This document shows positions 18,572 through 28,379 of a stretch of 64,000 nucleotides of DNA, one piece after another. The notes under the pieces are model-generated. The model worked only from the letters and a program-made list of their open reading frames with translations, did no database searches and had not been told where the DNA came from. This DNA comes from an uncultured Kangiellaceae bacterium. Its GTDB lineage: Bacteria > Pseudomonadota > Gammaproteobacteria > Enterobacterales > Kangiellaceae. Position numbers and translations under genes: made by a program. The stretch covers positions 1 through 64,000 of the forward strand of contig CAJQOL010000007.1 of the NCBI GenBank assembly GCA_905479925.1, in the 5' to 3' direction. Every line of letters starts with the position of its first letter. The first letter of the stretch is position 1.

Positions 18572-19563
18572 CAACCAAGCACCGGACAATCTTCAAACCA
18601 TTGGCGTTTAGAATTAAGTAAATCAGAAACCGCCATCGCTCGACTGCCGTCTGCCTGCAATTGGGTCAAGCGTATGCAGTTTGAGTCCCCACAGGCCACC
18701 AAAATTCCGTTCTTATCAAAACTAATCACCTGTCCTGGTTTCGCATTCGCTGATGCCGGTTTTTCATCGAGTTCTGCACCCCAAATCCTTAGCCGTTGAC
18801 CATTAACATGGGTAAAACTCACCGGCCAACTGTTATACGCGCGTATTTTTCTTTCAATTTGTTGAGCCGATAATCGCCAATCAACAACGGCCTCATCCTT
18901 GCTGAGCTTATGTGCATAAGTCGCCAGCTCGGCCGACTGTATTTCACCGGGAGCTAAGCTAGATGGATTTCCCTGCTGATAACTGTTTAAAAATTCAATA
19001 ATTGATTGGCTACCCAGTAGCATCAGTTTATCGTGCAACGTTGAACCGGTATCATTTGCCTCAATATTGCAACTAACCTTAGACAACATGTTGCCAGTGT
19101 CGAGCCCTTTATCCATCTGCATGATGGTAATACCGGTTTGTTGATCCCCAGCTTCAATTGCTCTTTGAATAGGAGCCGCACCTCGCCAACGAGGCAATAA
19201 CGAGGCATGGATATTGACACAACCAAAACGCGGTCGGTCCAAAACGGCTTGAGGCAGAATGAGTCCGTAAGCGACCACGATCATTAGGTCCGCTTGGTAG
19301 CGAGCTAACACCGCTAACGGAGTATCACCATCTTGATTAAGTGTTTGATCAAATTTTAGCGGCTGCTCAACGGGAATATCATGTTCCACAGCTAAACTTT
19401 TGACCGGTCCAAACGCTAGTTTTTTGCCGCGACCTACCCGACGATCCGGCTGACAATACACAGCCACAATATTGTGGCCGGCGTCAATCAATGCGTTAAG
19501 GATATTCGCCGAAAAGTCAGGCGTTCCGGCAAAGACGATTCTTAAGGGAGGATTAGAAGGCAT
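18571..19563 (-). CDS. fmt: Methionyl-tRNA formyltransferase
   Basis: Fmt formylates initiator Met-tRNA with 10-formyl-THF. The N-terminal domain starts RIVFAGTPDFSA. The catalytic block VNIHASLLPRWRGAAPIQ has the conserved Asn and His, and GITIMQMDKGLDTG follows. The C-terminal tRNA-binding domain covers about 205-330. The 330-aa length is normal. It lies 75 bp after def on the same strand, and its stop overlaps the rsmB start. Confidence 0.97.
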   Translation of the reverse strand: MPSNPPLRIVFAGTPDFSANILNALIDAGHNIVAVYCQPDRRVGRGKKLAFGPVKSLAVEHDIPVEQPLKFDQTLNQDGDTPLAVLARYQADLMIVVAYGLILPQAVLDRPRFGCVNIHASLLPRWRGAAPIQRAIEAGDQQTGITIMQMDKGLDTGNMLSKVSCNIEANDTGSTLHDKLMLLGSQSIIEFLNSYQQGNPSSLAPGEIQSAELATYAHKLSKDEAVVDWRLSAQQIERKIRAYNSWPVSFTHVNGQRLRIWGAELDEKPASANAKPGQVISFDKNGILVACGDSNCIRLTQLQADGSRAMAVSDLLNSKRQWFEDCPVLG

Positions 19564-19638
19564 ATATTTTCTCTATGCTGTTATCACCAGACTAGGGTAT
19601 TTCTGCCCATCAAGTAAAGTAACAACGATCTTGATTGG

Positions 19639-20154
19639 TTACATACTTGACGATTGCTTTGCTTTTAACTCTTTTTCTAATCGCTTTTTAATACGATTTC
19701 GTTTCAGCGCAGACAAATAGTCAACAAACAACTTACCTTTAAGATGGTCGAGTTCATGCTGAATGCACACCGCTAATAAACCATCAGCATCCATTTCAAA
19801 CACTTTTCCTTGTCGATCTAACGCTTTAATAGTTACAGCGTCGGCACGTTCTACTTTCGCGTAAACACCCGGGAAAGACAGGCAACCTTCCTCCATTTCT
19901 TCAACACCACGTAATTCGACAATCTCAGGGTTTATAAAAACCAATGGATTATCCTTATTTTCAGAAACATCCAGAACAAACATCTTTTGGTGGAAGTCGA
20001 CCTGAGTGGCCGCTAAACCTATACCTGGCGCGGCATACATGGTTTCAAACATGTCATCGATTTGGGTTTGAAGCGATTGTCCGAAATCGGAAATGGTACT
20101 CGCTTTTTTACGCAATCGCGGGTCAGGGTATTCAAGAATTTTTAATAAAGCCAT
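19639..20154 (-). CDS. def: Peptide deformylase
   Basis: This metalloenzyme removes the N-formyl group from nascent proteins. All three family motifs are present: [17 protein letters not shown] (metal-binding Cys) and QHELDHLKG (HExxH). The tracked TTG start adds MRHTL, but the ATG at 20154 gives the typical [11 protein letters not shown] start and a 171-aa protein. It is the first gene of the def-fmt-rsmB operon, divergent from the LysM gene, and shares a ~180-bp promoter region. Confidence 0.97.
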   Translation of the reverse strand: MALLKILEYPDPRLRKKASTISDFGQSLQTQIDDMFETMYAAPGIGLAATQVDFHQKMFVLDVSENKDNPLVFINPEIVELRGVEEMEEGCLSFPGVYAKVERADAVTIKALDRQGKVFEMDADGLLAVCIQHELDHLKGKLFVDYLSALKRNRIKKRLEKELKAKQSSSM

Positions 20155-20334
20155 AAGTGTGTGACGCAAGTTATAGTAAAAACATAAGAAATACTGCTAA
20201 GATTATGATCATACTGGAAAATTTGTTGAGTTTATACTGGGTTTTTCGACTTATTTTACGCTAAAATAAGCTCAATGCTTAAATTTTCATCTATTATTTA
20301 AGCAATGCAAACCGCAATTGCGAAGGAACTATTC

Positions 20335-21432
20335 ATGAAAAAGCTAACGATTAGCCTGCTTTCTGCTCTGCTGAGTTTTTCGGCGCTGACCTCTCAGGCC
20401 GCAGAGTTACGTGAAGGGCACCCTGATTTTCACGTCGTCCAACCAGGCGATACACTTTGGGATATTTCAGAATCGTTTTTAAAATCTCCATGGTTATGGC
20501 CAGAAATTTGGCACGTAAATGAGCAAGTAGACAATCCTCATCTGATCTTCCCTGGGGATGTATTATCGCTGGTATACATCGATGGCGAACCAAGAATTAT
20601 TAAATCCAACAAATTGCCGAATGGCACAATAAAATTAACCCCTAGACCCCGCGAGCTCAGTCGAGATCAAGCCATCACAACAATCTCTTTGGATGCTATT
20701 TTACCTTTCTTATCATCGGCTAGAGTATTAGATGGAGATGAACTAGACAAAGCACCCTATATTATGGGAAGTGATAGTGAGCGGTTACTTGCAGCGCAAG
20801 ACCATCGTGTATATGTTAGAGGTATTATCGATCAAACCACCGATAACTATTCATTTTTTAGAATTGGCGATAACTATTTAGACCCCATGACCGGTGAGTA
20901 CCTGGGAACCGAAGCGATTCATCTTGGCGAAGGTTATAAGGTAGAAAGTGGCGACCCCACGGTAGTTCGCGTTAAAAAATCGATCGAAGAGCTAAGAAAA
21001 GGTGACCGTGTTTGGCCAACCAATGACGAGCAGATTCGCCCAGTATATTTCCCGCGAGCACCTCAAGACTTCCAAGGTGGGCAAATTATTTCTGTCTACG
21101 GCGGTGTTGAACAAATTGGTCAGTTCGATATTGTAGTTCTTAATCGTGGTGAAAGAGAAAACATGGAAGTAGGACATGTGCTAGATATTTACAAACGCGG
21201 TCAAACGGTTATTGATGAAATCGCTACAAAACGTCGCCGTGAAGATGATAATGTAAGTACCTGGGATAAGGTAAAAGACAGCGTAACCAACAATAAGCAA
21301 AAAGTAACATTGCCGGACGAAAAAGCCGGTCAATTAATGATTTTTAGAACATTTGAAAAAGTTAGCTTGGCGCTAGTTTTAAAAGCAACCAAGGTGATTC
21401 ATACCATGGATAAAGTAAAAACACCGCTATAG
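20335..21432 (+). CDS. LysM-domain cell-envelope protein
   Basis: The 365-aa protein has a signal peptide (MKKLTISLLSALLSFSALTSQAA) and one LysM domain around residues 30-78 (HVVQPGDTLWDISESFLKSPWLWPEIW), which should bind peptidoglycan. The rest is a conserved periplasmic region without known function. LysM proteins of this type are commonly encoded between def and dprA in gammaproteobacteria, as here. I chose the ATG at 20335, preceded by GAAGGA, rather than the tracked 20305. A strong terminator follows it. Confidence 0.9.
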   Translation: MKKLTISLLSALLSFSALTSQAAELREGHPDFHVVQPGDTLWDISESFLKSPWLWPEIWHVNEQVDNPHLIFPGDVLSLVYIDGEPRIIKSNKLPNGTIKLTPRPRELSRDQAITTISLDAILPFLSSARVLDGDELDKAPYIMGSDSERLLAAQDHRVYVRGIIDQTTDNYSFFRIGDNYLDPMTGEYLGTEAIHLGEGYKVESGDPTVVRVKKSIEELRKGDRVWPTNDEQIRPVYFPRAPQDFQGGQIISVYGGVEQIGQFDIVVLNRGERENMEVGHVLDIYKRGQTVIDEIATKRRREDDNVSTWDKVKDSVTNNKQKVTLPDEKAGQLMIFRTFEKVSLALVLKATKVIHTMDKVKTPL

Positions 21433-21476
21433 CACCAATTTATTACTGTTGAACACAGTCTCTTAACTCAACAATC

Positions 21477-21506
21477 AAAAGGCCGGTATACCGGCCTTTT
21501 TTATTT
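21477..21506 (+). terminator. Rho-independent terminator after the LysM gene
   Basis: A perfect 16-nt palindrome GGCCGGTATACCGGCC is preceded by AAAA and followed by TTTTTTATTT. The stem is GC-rich with a U tract on the plus strand, 45 bp after the LysM stop. It separates that gene from dprA. The A run on the other side would make it work in both directions. Confidence 0.93.
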
Positions 21507-21657
21507 CTAAGCAATCACAAAATGTGGCATGATTAGCTAACGGTAAGCGTCTGATTACGTGTTAACACGGCTAATTGAAGGAAAACTGACTTCTTAGCTA
21601 ATACTATTTGAGCTTCACAATTAGACGCAATTTTCACCAAAGGAATGGGAAAATATC

Positions 21658-22755
21658 ATGCTATCTCTAGGTTTACCCCATAATCTAAAATACTGGCTTG
21701 CACTTCGCAGCTTGCCTGGTGTCGGTGCTATCACCGGCAAACGACTTATTGACAAGTTTAAAACGGCGGAGGCGCTTTTTAACGCTGATCGCCAACAGCT
21801 GATTAAGGCAGGAGTAAAAAAAGCAACAATTGGCGCTATAGAATCATTTAATTTTTCTCAGTTTGATTCTATCTTTGAATGGTTGGAAGAGACAAATCAT
21901 CATGTAATAACACTTAATTGCCCTCAGTATCCACCGTTATTAGCGGCCACTCACTCGCCGCCCATATTACTTTTTACTATCGGCGATGTAGAGCATTTAC
22001 TTAATCCCCAAATAGCGGTGGTTGGCAGTCGCTCCCCCACTCCCCAAGGCTTATTAAATACAGAGCATTTCTGCACGGCTTTGGTAGAAAACGGTTTAAC
22101 CGTTACCAGCGGCTTAGCTCTCGGAATAGACGGCGAAGCTCACCGAGCGGCGCTGCAAGCAAAGGGTCATACTATTGCGGTAACAGGAACCGGGCTTTCT
22201 AGAGTATATCCGGCGTCACATAGGGAGCTAGCGCACCAAATTGCAGAAAAAGGCTTATTGGTTTCTGAATGCTTTCCAGATGAGGCCGCTTCTGCAGCTA
22301 ACTTCCCTAAGCGTAATCGTATTATTGCTGGCCTTTCCTTAGGAACGCTGGTGGTTGAAGCTGCAAAAAAGAGTGGCTCTCTTATTACCGCACAGGTCGC
22401 ACTAGACGAATCCCGTGAGGTTTTTGCAATCCCAGGCTCTATCCATAACTTACTCTCCCATGGTTGCCATGCTTTAATCCGCCAAGGGGCAAAATTAGTA
22501 GAAACCTGCGAAGACATCCTGGAAGAACTGCCTAGTATGGCAAATACACATCTATGCAACCAACGCCAAGATAACCGGCCAATGCTCAATAGCGACGCCG
22601 CCGAATTCCTAAGCCATATTGACTACGAGACGACAAGTATTGATAAGATCGCCGAGAGAGCGCAAATACCTATAGAATCCGTTGCAAATAAACTGTTACT
22701 ATTAGAGCTTGATGGTTGGATCATTAATAGTACCGGCGGTTATACCAGAGTATGA
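21658..22755 (+). CDS. dprA: DNA-processing protein DprA
   Basis: The 365-aa protein loads RecA on incoming single-stranded DNA during transformation. It has an N-terminal helix-hairpin-helix/SAM-like region (LRSLPGVGAITGKRLI). The Rossmann-like DprA core follows, with VVGSRSPTPQG, VTSGLALGIDGEAHRAAL and FPKRNRIIAGLS. A winged-helix C-terminus covers about 300-365. The length is normal. It precedes smg, the conserved gammaproteobacterial order. Presence of DprA alone does not prove competence. Confidence 0.96.
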   Translation: MLSLGLPHNLKYWLALRSLPGVGAITGKRLIDKFKTAEALFNADRQQLIKAGVKKATIGAIESFNFSQFDSIFEWLEETNHHVITLNCPQYPPLLAATHSPPILLFTIGDVEHLLNPQIAVVGSRSPTPQGLLNTEHFCTALVENGLTVTSGLALGIDGEAHRAALQAKGHTIAVTGTGLSRVYPASHRELAHQIAEKGLLVSECFPDEAASAANFPKRNRIIAGLSLGTLVVEAAKKSGSLITAQVALDESREVFAIPGSIHNLLSHGCHALIRQGAKLVETCEDILEELPSMANTHLCNQRQDNRPMLNSDAAEFLSHIDYETTSIDKIAERAQIPIESVANKLLLLELDGWIINSTGGYTRV

Positions 22756-22867
22756 TAGAAGCGGGCTGCCAGAACCGTAAATATCAACTCAGCAATAACG
22801 CGAAGTTGCTGAATCAATTTCCATCAGAATAATAAAAAGCAGTTAAGAGTAGTTTTGGGGATAATCA

Positions 22868-23335
22868 ATGAAGGCCGATGTAATCGACGTATTGCAGTAT
22901 ATTTTTGAACGATTTCAAGAAGAAGCCTATGTCGCAATCGATGAGACAGAGTCGCTAGTCGACGAGCTAACCGAGGTTGGCTTTAAAAAGGGCGAAATCG
23001 ATTTTGCTCTCGACTGGTTAGATGGTCTTATTGAAGCTAGTTCTGCTAGTTTTGCGCCGTCAACCGACGGTCAGCATAAAACTCGAATATTCCACCCCTA
23101 TGAACAGACATTTTTTAGCGTTGAATGTCGCGGTTTTATCTACTTTCTTGAGCAATCAGGTGTACTGGATGTTCACAGTCGAGAGGCAGTTATAGACCGT
23201 GTTTTAGCGCTAGAGTCAGAAAAGCCCGTTGATTTAGACCAACTAAAATGGGTAGTTAGCATGGTGCTATTTAATATCCCGGGGAAAGAAGAAGCGGCCA
23301 TTTGGCTTGAAAATATCGACGCTTGTTTGCACTAA
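22868..23335 (+). CDS. smg: Smg family protein (DUF494)
   Basis: The 155-aa cytoplasmic protein belongs to the Smg/DUF494 family: it starts MKADVIDVLQYIFERF and has RIFHPYEQTFFSVECRGFIYFLEQSGVLD. The function is not established. Its place directly after dprA is conserved in gammaproteobacteria. The usual next gene, topA, is absent here: a convergent acyltransferase gene follows 23 bp later. Confidence 0.94.
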   Translation: MKADVIDVLQYIFERFQEEAYVAIDETESLVDELTEVGFKKGEIDFALDWLDGLIEASSASFAPSTDGQHKTRIFHPYEQTFFSVECRGFIYFLEQSGVLDVHSREAVIDRVLALESEKPVDLDQLKWVVSMVLFNIPGKEEAAIWLENIDACLH

Positions 23336-23358
23336 ATTAGACTAGACCGAATCCCTCA

Positions 23359-24288
23359 CTAAGACTTTCGATACAGACCTATACCATTTTCTTGGTGTTT
23401 ATAGCGCTTATAATCCCATACATATTGACTGGGATTACGGTTCACCATTTTTTCAATCTGCTGGTTTAAACCACCATTAAATAGCGTTACATCCGCTTCA
23501 CTCGCGTCAAAACTCGGCTTCTCAACGCTAATATCAAACCCTTGCTGATCATCTCTGCGCACGCAGTCAGCAAATAACAAAGTAGCACCGCTCTTCTTTA
23601 AGAGTTTATGCAGTAATGTCATGGTATAGGCGGGCTGACCATAAAAAGGCGCGTAAACACCACTTCCCTTTTGCGGAGCTTGATCGGGCAAAATGACCAT
23701 TAATCCGCCTTTTTTAATGTTTCTAAGCAAGTTCAAAACACCCTTTGGCTCCGCTGAAAAAGGCATGCAGCCAAATTTACTGCGCGCGTGAAACAGCAAT
23801 TCATCTAATTGCGGTAAACGTGAAGCTGAATAAAGGCCAAACATTGGATAATTAATTTGCGCCCATTGGACAAAAAATTCCCAATTACCTAGGTGCGGTG
23901 TAACCAAAATCACCGGTGAACTATCTTTTAGCCCTTCTTCTATAAGGGCTTGATTAGAGACATGGTTAATCTGTTGTAAAATCTGCTGCTTACTACCAAA
24001 CCATGCAAGTGCGAACTCAGCTAATAGCTGGCCAGACTGTCGATTACTTTGTTCAATTAACTCGGTTCTTTCTGAGGTGGATAAATTAGGGAATGCGAAC
24101 TGCAAGTTAGTATTCATTATTAATCGTTTCTTACTTGAAAAACGATAACTCAAGCGATTAAAAAAGATACCGAGTTTTCTAGCTAGATTAATTGGTAACC
24201 AATAAAATAACCGAAAGGTATTTACCACAATCCAACCCTTCAACGGCAAAAATGCGATTCGAGGTTGCTTGTTATTAACTGAACTCAT
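23359..24288 (-). CDS. LpxL/HtrB-type lipid A acyltransferase
   Basis: The 309-aa protein belongs to the lysophospholipid/lipid A acyltransferase family that adds secondary acyl chains to lipid A at the inner membrane. The catalytic HX4E motif is seen in TPHLGNWEFF, and GGLMVILPDQAPQKGSGVYAPF matches the family. A hydrophobic N-terminal segment could anchor it. I cannot tell LpxL from LpxM type from sequence alone. It is downstream of the spermidine-synthase-like gene on the same strand, with a 24-bp gap. Confidence 0.88.
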   Translation of the reverse strand: MSSVNNKQPRIAFLPLKGWIVVNTFRLFYWLPINLARKLGIFFNRLSYRFSSKKRLIMNTNLQFAFPNLSTSERTELIEQSNRQSGQLLAEFALAWFGSKQQILQQINHVSNQALIEEGLKDSSPVILVTPHLGNWEFFVQWAQINYPMFGLYSASRLPQLDELLFHARSKFGCMPFSAEPKGVLNLLRNIKKGGLMVILPDQAPQKGSGVYAPFYGQPAYTMTLLHKLLKKSGATLLFADCVRRDDQQGFDISVEKPSFDASEADVTLFNGGLNQQIEKMVNRNPSQYVWDYKRYKHQENGIGLYRKS

Positions 24289-24312
24289 GCGAAATGGCCG
24301 GTAACTAAATGG

Positions 24313-25188
24313 CTATTGGTTCAATAAGTTAGCAGGGGAATACTGATCCGTTAATACCGGTACCGTGGTATCCCAGTCAGAATTTCCGTTTATTAAAGGT
24401 AATAAACTTTTCAAATCCACACCGAGTGGAGCCAAGCGCTTATGCAGAGCGTCATCATAGGTAAATTTAGGGGCTTCGTTTTCACAATTACAAGCGAAGA
24501 TTACACGATTGCCTTTGGTAGGTGACTTAAGAATCTGAAGCTCTCCAAAAGCCTTCTGGTAGGTCACTGACTCATAGTCATACAGCCTACTACTATTAAA
24601 TGTATTGGCAGAAAGCAGACCTTTTGGGGTTAGCAATTGTTTGGTTTCATTAAGAAATTCAACCGTTAAAAGGTGCTCCGGAATATAGTCACCATTAAAC
24701 GCATCCAATATTATCCAGTCGAACTTCTGTTCGGTTCTAAGAGCACGCTTAATATAAACCCGACCGTCTTTAACGGAAGTCTTAATTCGATCGTTTTCTT
24801 GATAAAAGAAATAGCGTTTTGCCAGCTTAACCACCGCAGGGTCAATTTCTACACTAACAATTTCAGTATTAGGCAACACTTTTTCAAATGCCCTTGGCAA
24901 ACTACCGCCACCCAAGCCAATAATTAAAATACGCTTAGGGTCAGCATTATAAGCCAGCCCGCTCATCACCGAATGTGCATACTCAAAGACTAAACGATCA
25001 GGCTCTCGTAAATCCATACACGCTTGATTAGAAATTGACTTGCGGCGAGTTTCAAAGCGCATACAACGCTTCTTATTGGTCTCATTGATCACAATATTTC
25101 GATATATTGAGCGCTCCTTATGTATTGTCTTCGCCGAGACTACACAACTCATTACTACTAACAAAGCGCACCCTATTAACCGTTTCAT
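24313..25188 (-). CDS. Spermidine synthase-like methyltransferase-fold protein with signal sequence
   Basis: The 291-aa protein has a signal-like N-terminus (MKRLIGCALLVVMSCVVSA). Its spermidine-synthase-type Rossmann domain shows ILIIGLGGGSLPRAFEK, VEIDPAVVKLAKRYF and ILDAFNGDYIPEHLL. The Asp residues typical of polyamine binding are only partly recognisable, so it may not make spermidine. It overlaps the upstream membrane gene by 4 nt. In other bacteria a membrane part and a synthase part are joined in one polypeptide; here they are separate. Confidence 0.8.
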   Translation of the reverse strand: MKRLIGCALLVVMSCVVSAKTIHKERSIYRNIVINETNKKRCMRFETRRKSISNQACMDLREPDRLVFEYAHSVMSGLAYNADPKRILIIGLGGGSLPRAFEKVLPNTEIVSVEIDPAVVKLAKRYFFYQENDRIKTSVKDGRVYIKRALRTEQKFDWIILDAFNGDYIPEHLLTVEFLNETKQLLTPKGLLSANTFNSSRLYDYESVTYQKAFGELQILKSPTKGNRVIFACNCENEAPKFTYDDALHKRLAPLGVDLKSLLPLINGNSDWDTTVPVLTDQYSPANLLNQ

Positions 25189-25808
25189 ACCGCCTCCGCT
25201 TCTATAGCTTGCTCTGAGGAATCAAGAAAATGAACGGCCAAAGCAATTAATCCAGCAACAAACATGATACTAAAGGTCAACCAAAGAATTTGATTGATAC
25301 TAAACCACAAAACAAAATAAAAGGACGTAACAATGGTTCCAATCGCGCTCCCTAATGTAGACACAAAATACAAGAAGCCCGCCGTTTGACCCGAGGAGTT
25401 CTTTGACTCAGTCAATATTCTTACCGAGTAAGGAGCAATCATCCCCATAATCACTGTCGGCACTAGGAACATCAGTGTCGACGCCATAAGCGAGCCATAT
25501 CGAGGATCTTCAAGTACTTCAAAGACAGCATCCATCACCTGTTCGGAAAAGAAAATAGTAGGAACAATGGCGATAGCCGCCGCAATATAAATAAGGCCAT
25601 AGCGAAAAACGCTGGGAGCAAACAAAGAAAATTTTCCTCCGATAAGATAGCCAATAGAAAGCGCCAACATAAAGACCGTAATAATGCTTCCCCAGACATA
25701 AACGCTGCTACCGAAGTATGGTGCTAGCAGTTTTCCGCCTAAAAGCTCAAAACACATGATTGAAAAGCCAGCACAAAAGGCTAGTGATAGGATCGTTGCT
25801 TTCTTCAT
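25185..25808 (-). CDS. Membrane partner of spermidine synthase-like protein (MFS-like half)
   Basis: The ~207-aa integral membrane protein has about six hydrophobic helices. It starts KKATILSLAFCAGFSIMCFELLGGKLLAPYFG, the hallmark of the membrane part of fused MFS/spermidine-synthase proteins. The track begins at a TTG (25871); the ATG at 25808 begins directly before the first membrane helix, so I use it. It overlaps the synthase-like gene by 4 nt. With half the helices of an MFS transporter, it may tether the synthase partner; the substrate is unknown. Confidence 0.8.
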   Translation of the reverse strand: MKKATILSLAFCAGFSIMCFELLGGKLLAPYFGSSVYVWGSIITVFMLALSIGYLIGGKFSLFAPSVFRYGLIYIAAAIAIVPTIFFSEQVMDAVFEVLEDPRYGSLMASTLMFLVPTVIMGMIAPYSVRILTESKNSSGQTAGFLYFVSTLGSAIGTIVTSFYFVLWFSINQILWLTFSIMFVAGLIALAVHFLDSSEQAIEAEAV

Positions 25809-25922
25809 TGACTGTCTTAAATAATGGTGAATAGTGACCAATAAGATACAGGGGTTATAGCCTGTCAGCAACTGCTATCACAACACATAAACCAAGTATG
25901 TTGCGGTTAGTACTAGTGAGGG

Positions 25923-27413
25923 CTATTTTAGTTTAGAAATTATCGAAAAAACTTTCTTAGAAACACTAGTATCGGCTTGTGAATAGCTGCCGCTCATTGA
26001 CGGCTCATCAACAAAACGGGTATTAGCTAAACGGTTGGTAATATTAGCTTGGTCCATCACAGACTTTGAATGCTTTAAGCTATTTTTCATAACCAGCGAC
26101 TCTAACTCAGGCAACAAAGAGGGATCTTCATCGCAGAGCATTTCAAGTTCAGCAATCAACTGACGTTTACGGCTCAACCTTGTTTTCTCAGTCGCTTTCT
26201 TTGGCAACAAAAACGATGATAGTTGGGCAAGCCAGCTTTCATAAGGGTCATTTTCTGTACCCGCTTGAATAAACGATGGCTGCGACGGTATCACTTCCTC
26301 AGCGACAGGCTCTGAGGTAGACATATCCTCACTTTCAGAAAGGATATCACTGTTATTTGAGGCAGCGATTTCGTTATTTGATTCAGAAGGTTGCTCTAGC
26401 TGTTCAGAAGTATCTGGTGCCTGGTTTTCAGTTTCGCTAGCTAAAGGCTCAGTGGTTCCAGACTCATCTATAGCTTCGGTATGCTGCAACTCACCATAAG
26501 TCTGCCTAGTATTTGCTGACTCAGCTGTCGACCCCGAGTGGTTGCTCTCTGGCTGTTCATTTTCTGTTTGTCCGATTTCTGTCTCACGGTCATTTGTTTC
26601 ACCGCTATTTGTTTGCAGATGCTCTTGGTTAGCTTGCTGCGCTGAATTGGGTGCGTTATTGTACTGCTCAATTATTTTTTTTGATAAGCTTCTCGCAATA
26701 CGCTTAATACTTTGGCTCGCTAAACAGCTCGGACTATAGCTAACGACAGGTGTTTGACTCAAAACCGCAGCCGATACAAAAGAATCTTCACTGATATAAC
26801 CTATTGCACCTAACTGCGCACCAATATACTTTCTAACTGCTCCTGCAAACCGCTTGTAAATAGCTGTTGCTGCAGCGGCATTACTTACTCGATTAATGAT
26901 GATGTTATAAAATGGCTGGATATTCTTCATTTTACGAACTAACCCAAACGCATCGGTTAATGAAGTCGGTTCAGAATTAATAATTAACAACGCGTGATCT
27001 GCTGCTGCGAGATAGTTTTTAACATTTCTATCGATTCCCGCGGAAGTATCAACGATGATCACGTCATAGTGAGGTTTTAAGCGTTCAAATAACTGAAAAA
27101 TTTGCGTTTGGTCAGGCTGGCCTTCAATTGTAGTTTGGCTAATACCCGAATAAGACGGCAGAACATCAACACCGTAATCGGTATTAATCATGACGCTGAT
27201 CAAATCGCAATCGGGTTCAAAAAGATTTTTAGGGGGTTGAGTTGCTACTAGACCAAGAATTAGGTTTATATTGGCTAAACCGTGGTCAGCGTCTATTAGA
27301 CAGGTTCGGCGACCTTGCTTTGCTAGCATAATACCTAGATTAGCAGCTATATGAGTTTTACCTACGCCACCTTTTCCACTGGTAACCGCTACAACACTGG
27401 CATGCCGAGTCAT
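25923..27413 (-). CDS. MinD/FlhG-like ATPase with long acidic low-complexity region
   Basis: Residues 1-265 form a ParA/MinD ATPase. The deviant Walker A is TSGKGGVGKTHIAANLG, followed by CLIDADHGLANINLILGL and Walker B VIIVDTSAGID. This is closest in pattern to FlhG/FleN. A ~140-residue Glu/Gln/Ser/Thr/Asn-rich stretch follows, and then a shorter structured C-terminus from about 390 (DPYESWLAQLSSFLLPKK). Family members usually have ~270-300 aa, so the 496-aa length is unusual. No flagellar genes are near, so the cargo is unknown. GGAAGGA precedes the ATG. Confidence 0.85.
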   Translation of the reverse strand: MTRHASVVAVTSGKGGVGKTHIAANLGIMLAKQGRRTCLIDADHGLANINLILGLVATQPPKNLFEPDCDLISVMINTDYGVDVLPSYSGISQTTIEGQPDQTQIFQLFERLKPHYDVIIVDTSAGIDRNVKNYLAAADHALLIINSEPTSLTDAFGLVRKMKNIQPFYNIIINRVSNAAAATAIYKRFAGAVRKYIGAQLGAIGYISEDSFVSAAVLSQTPVVSYSPSCLASQSIKRIARSLSKKIIEQYNNAPNSAQQANQEHLQTNSGETNDRETEIGQTENEQPESNHSGSTAESANTRQTYGELQHTEAIDESGTTEPLASETENQAPDTSEQLEQPSESNNEIAASNNSDILSESEDMSTSEPVAEEVIPSQPSFIQAGTENDPYESWLAQLSSFLLPKKATEKTRLSRKRQLIAELEMLCDEDPSLLPELESLVMKNSLKHSKSVMDQANITNRLANTRFVDEPSMSGSYSQADTSVSKKVFSIISKLK

Positions 27414-27686
27414 TTATTCCTTCCCTATGTACAATCAATTTTTTATGAATCTTATTCTTATTGGTCATCTGCACAGCAATTATCTGCACAAAACGAAATT
27501 ATAGTTAACTGATTAAGTAACTGCTCAATATATTTTTTGATTAATATTTGTACCATTCTATCCCTCGACAAACGATTAATCAATTCTGAATGGGTTATAA
27601 AAAGTCTATTTTTTGCAGTCTTTTACGGAAAAGGTTAGTCTCAACATTATTCTCTATATAGCCATTTTTTCGACTAGGTGACCTAC

Positions 27687-28214
27687 ATGAACAGCAAGCT
27701 ATTGAAATTATTCGGATTAGTCTTTTTTTCTGTTACTTATTTAACGGCTACCCCTTCAATTGCCTCCCCTCAATCTGATGAGGCTCGAAAAATCTTGCTG
27801 GTTCGCCACGCCGAGAAAATAGTAGGGGGTAGTAAAGACCCATCATTAACGGCGAAAGGCTTTCAGCGGGCCAGAAACCTAGCGGAAATGTTAAAAAAGC
27901 ATCAAATCACAGCAATTTACTCGACAGACTACAAGCGAACCAAACAAACTGCAGCACCAGCAGCTCGCTTATTGGACTTATCGGTAGCACTTTATGACCC
28001 GCGAAAGCTCAAGGAGTTTGCGACGCAAATAAAACAATCCTCTGGAAATGTGCTAATTGTTGGTCACAGTAATACCACCCCACAACTTGTCAATTTACTG
28101 GGAGGAGATTCGCACGGAGAAATTGATGAGTCGGAATACACTCGGCTTTATATACTTAGCATAGATAAAGACGACGTTAGAACTGAGTTAGTTAAAACAA
28201 CCGCGGAAAAATAA
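27687..28214 (+). CDS. SixA-like histidine phosphatase, exported
   Basis: The 175-aa protein belongs to the histidine phosphatase superfamily. The catalytic motif LLVRHAEK is preceded by a signal peptide (up to about TPSIASPQS). The second conserved His lies in VLIVGHSNTTPQL. The exported form suggests a periplasmic phosphatase rather than a SixA that acts on phosphorelays. I chose the ATG at 27687 after AGGTG; the track starts at a GTG 9 nt upstream. It is monocistronic and divergent from the MinD-like gene. The 273-bp gap upstream has no other visible gene. Confidence 0.85.
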   Translation: MNSKLLKLFGLVFFSVTYLTATPSIASPQSDEARKILLVRHAEKIVGGSKDPSLTAKGFQRARNLAEMLKKHQITAIYSTDYKRTKQTAAPAARLLDLSVALYDPRKLKEFATQIKQSSGNVLIVGHSNTTPQLVNLLGGDSHGEIDESEYTRLYILSIDKDDVRTELVKTTAEK

Positions 28215-28379
28215 GACGGAGTCTTCATACTAGAAAATTCAATAAACATCACACGAGGAACTCTCGAATTTTTAATGAGAGGCTGTAAGCATTAAGAATA
28301 CTAAGTTAGAGGAAAAAAGTAAAAACCTTAAATCCGGTTAATTTTCCGAGAGACTAAAAACAACAAGGAGTTATTTTTT

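Noticed and set aside
22167-22589. 140-aa minus-strand ORF
   Set aside because: Antisense to the conserved core of dprA; composition is that of a shadow frame.
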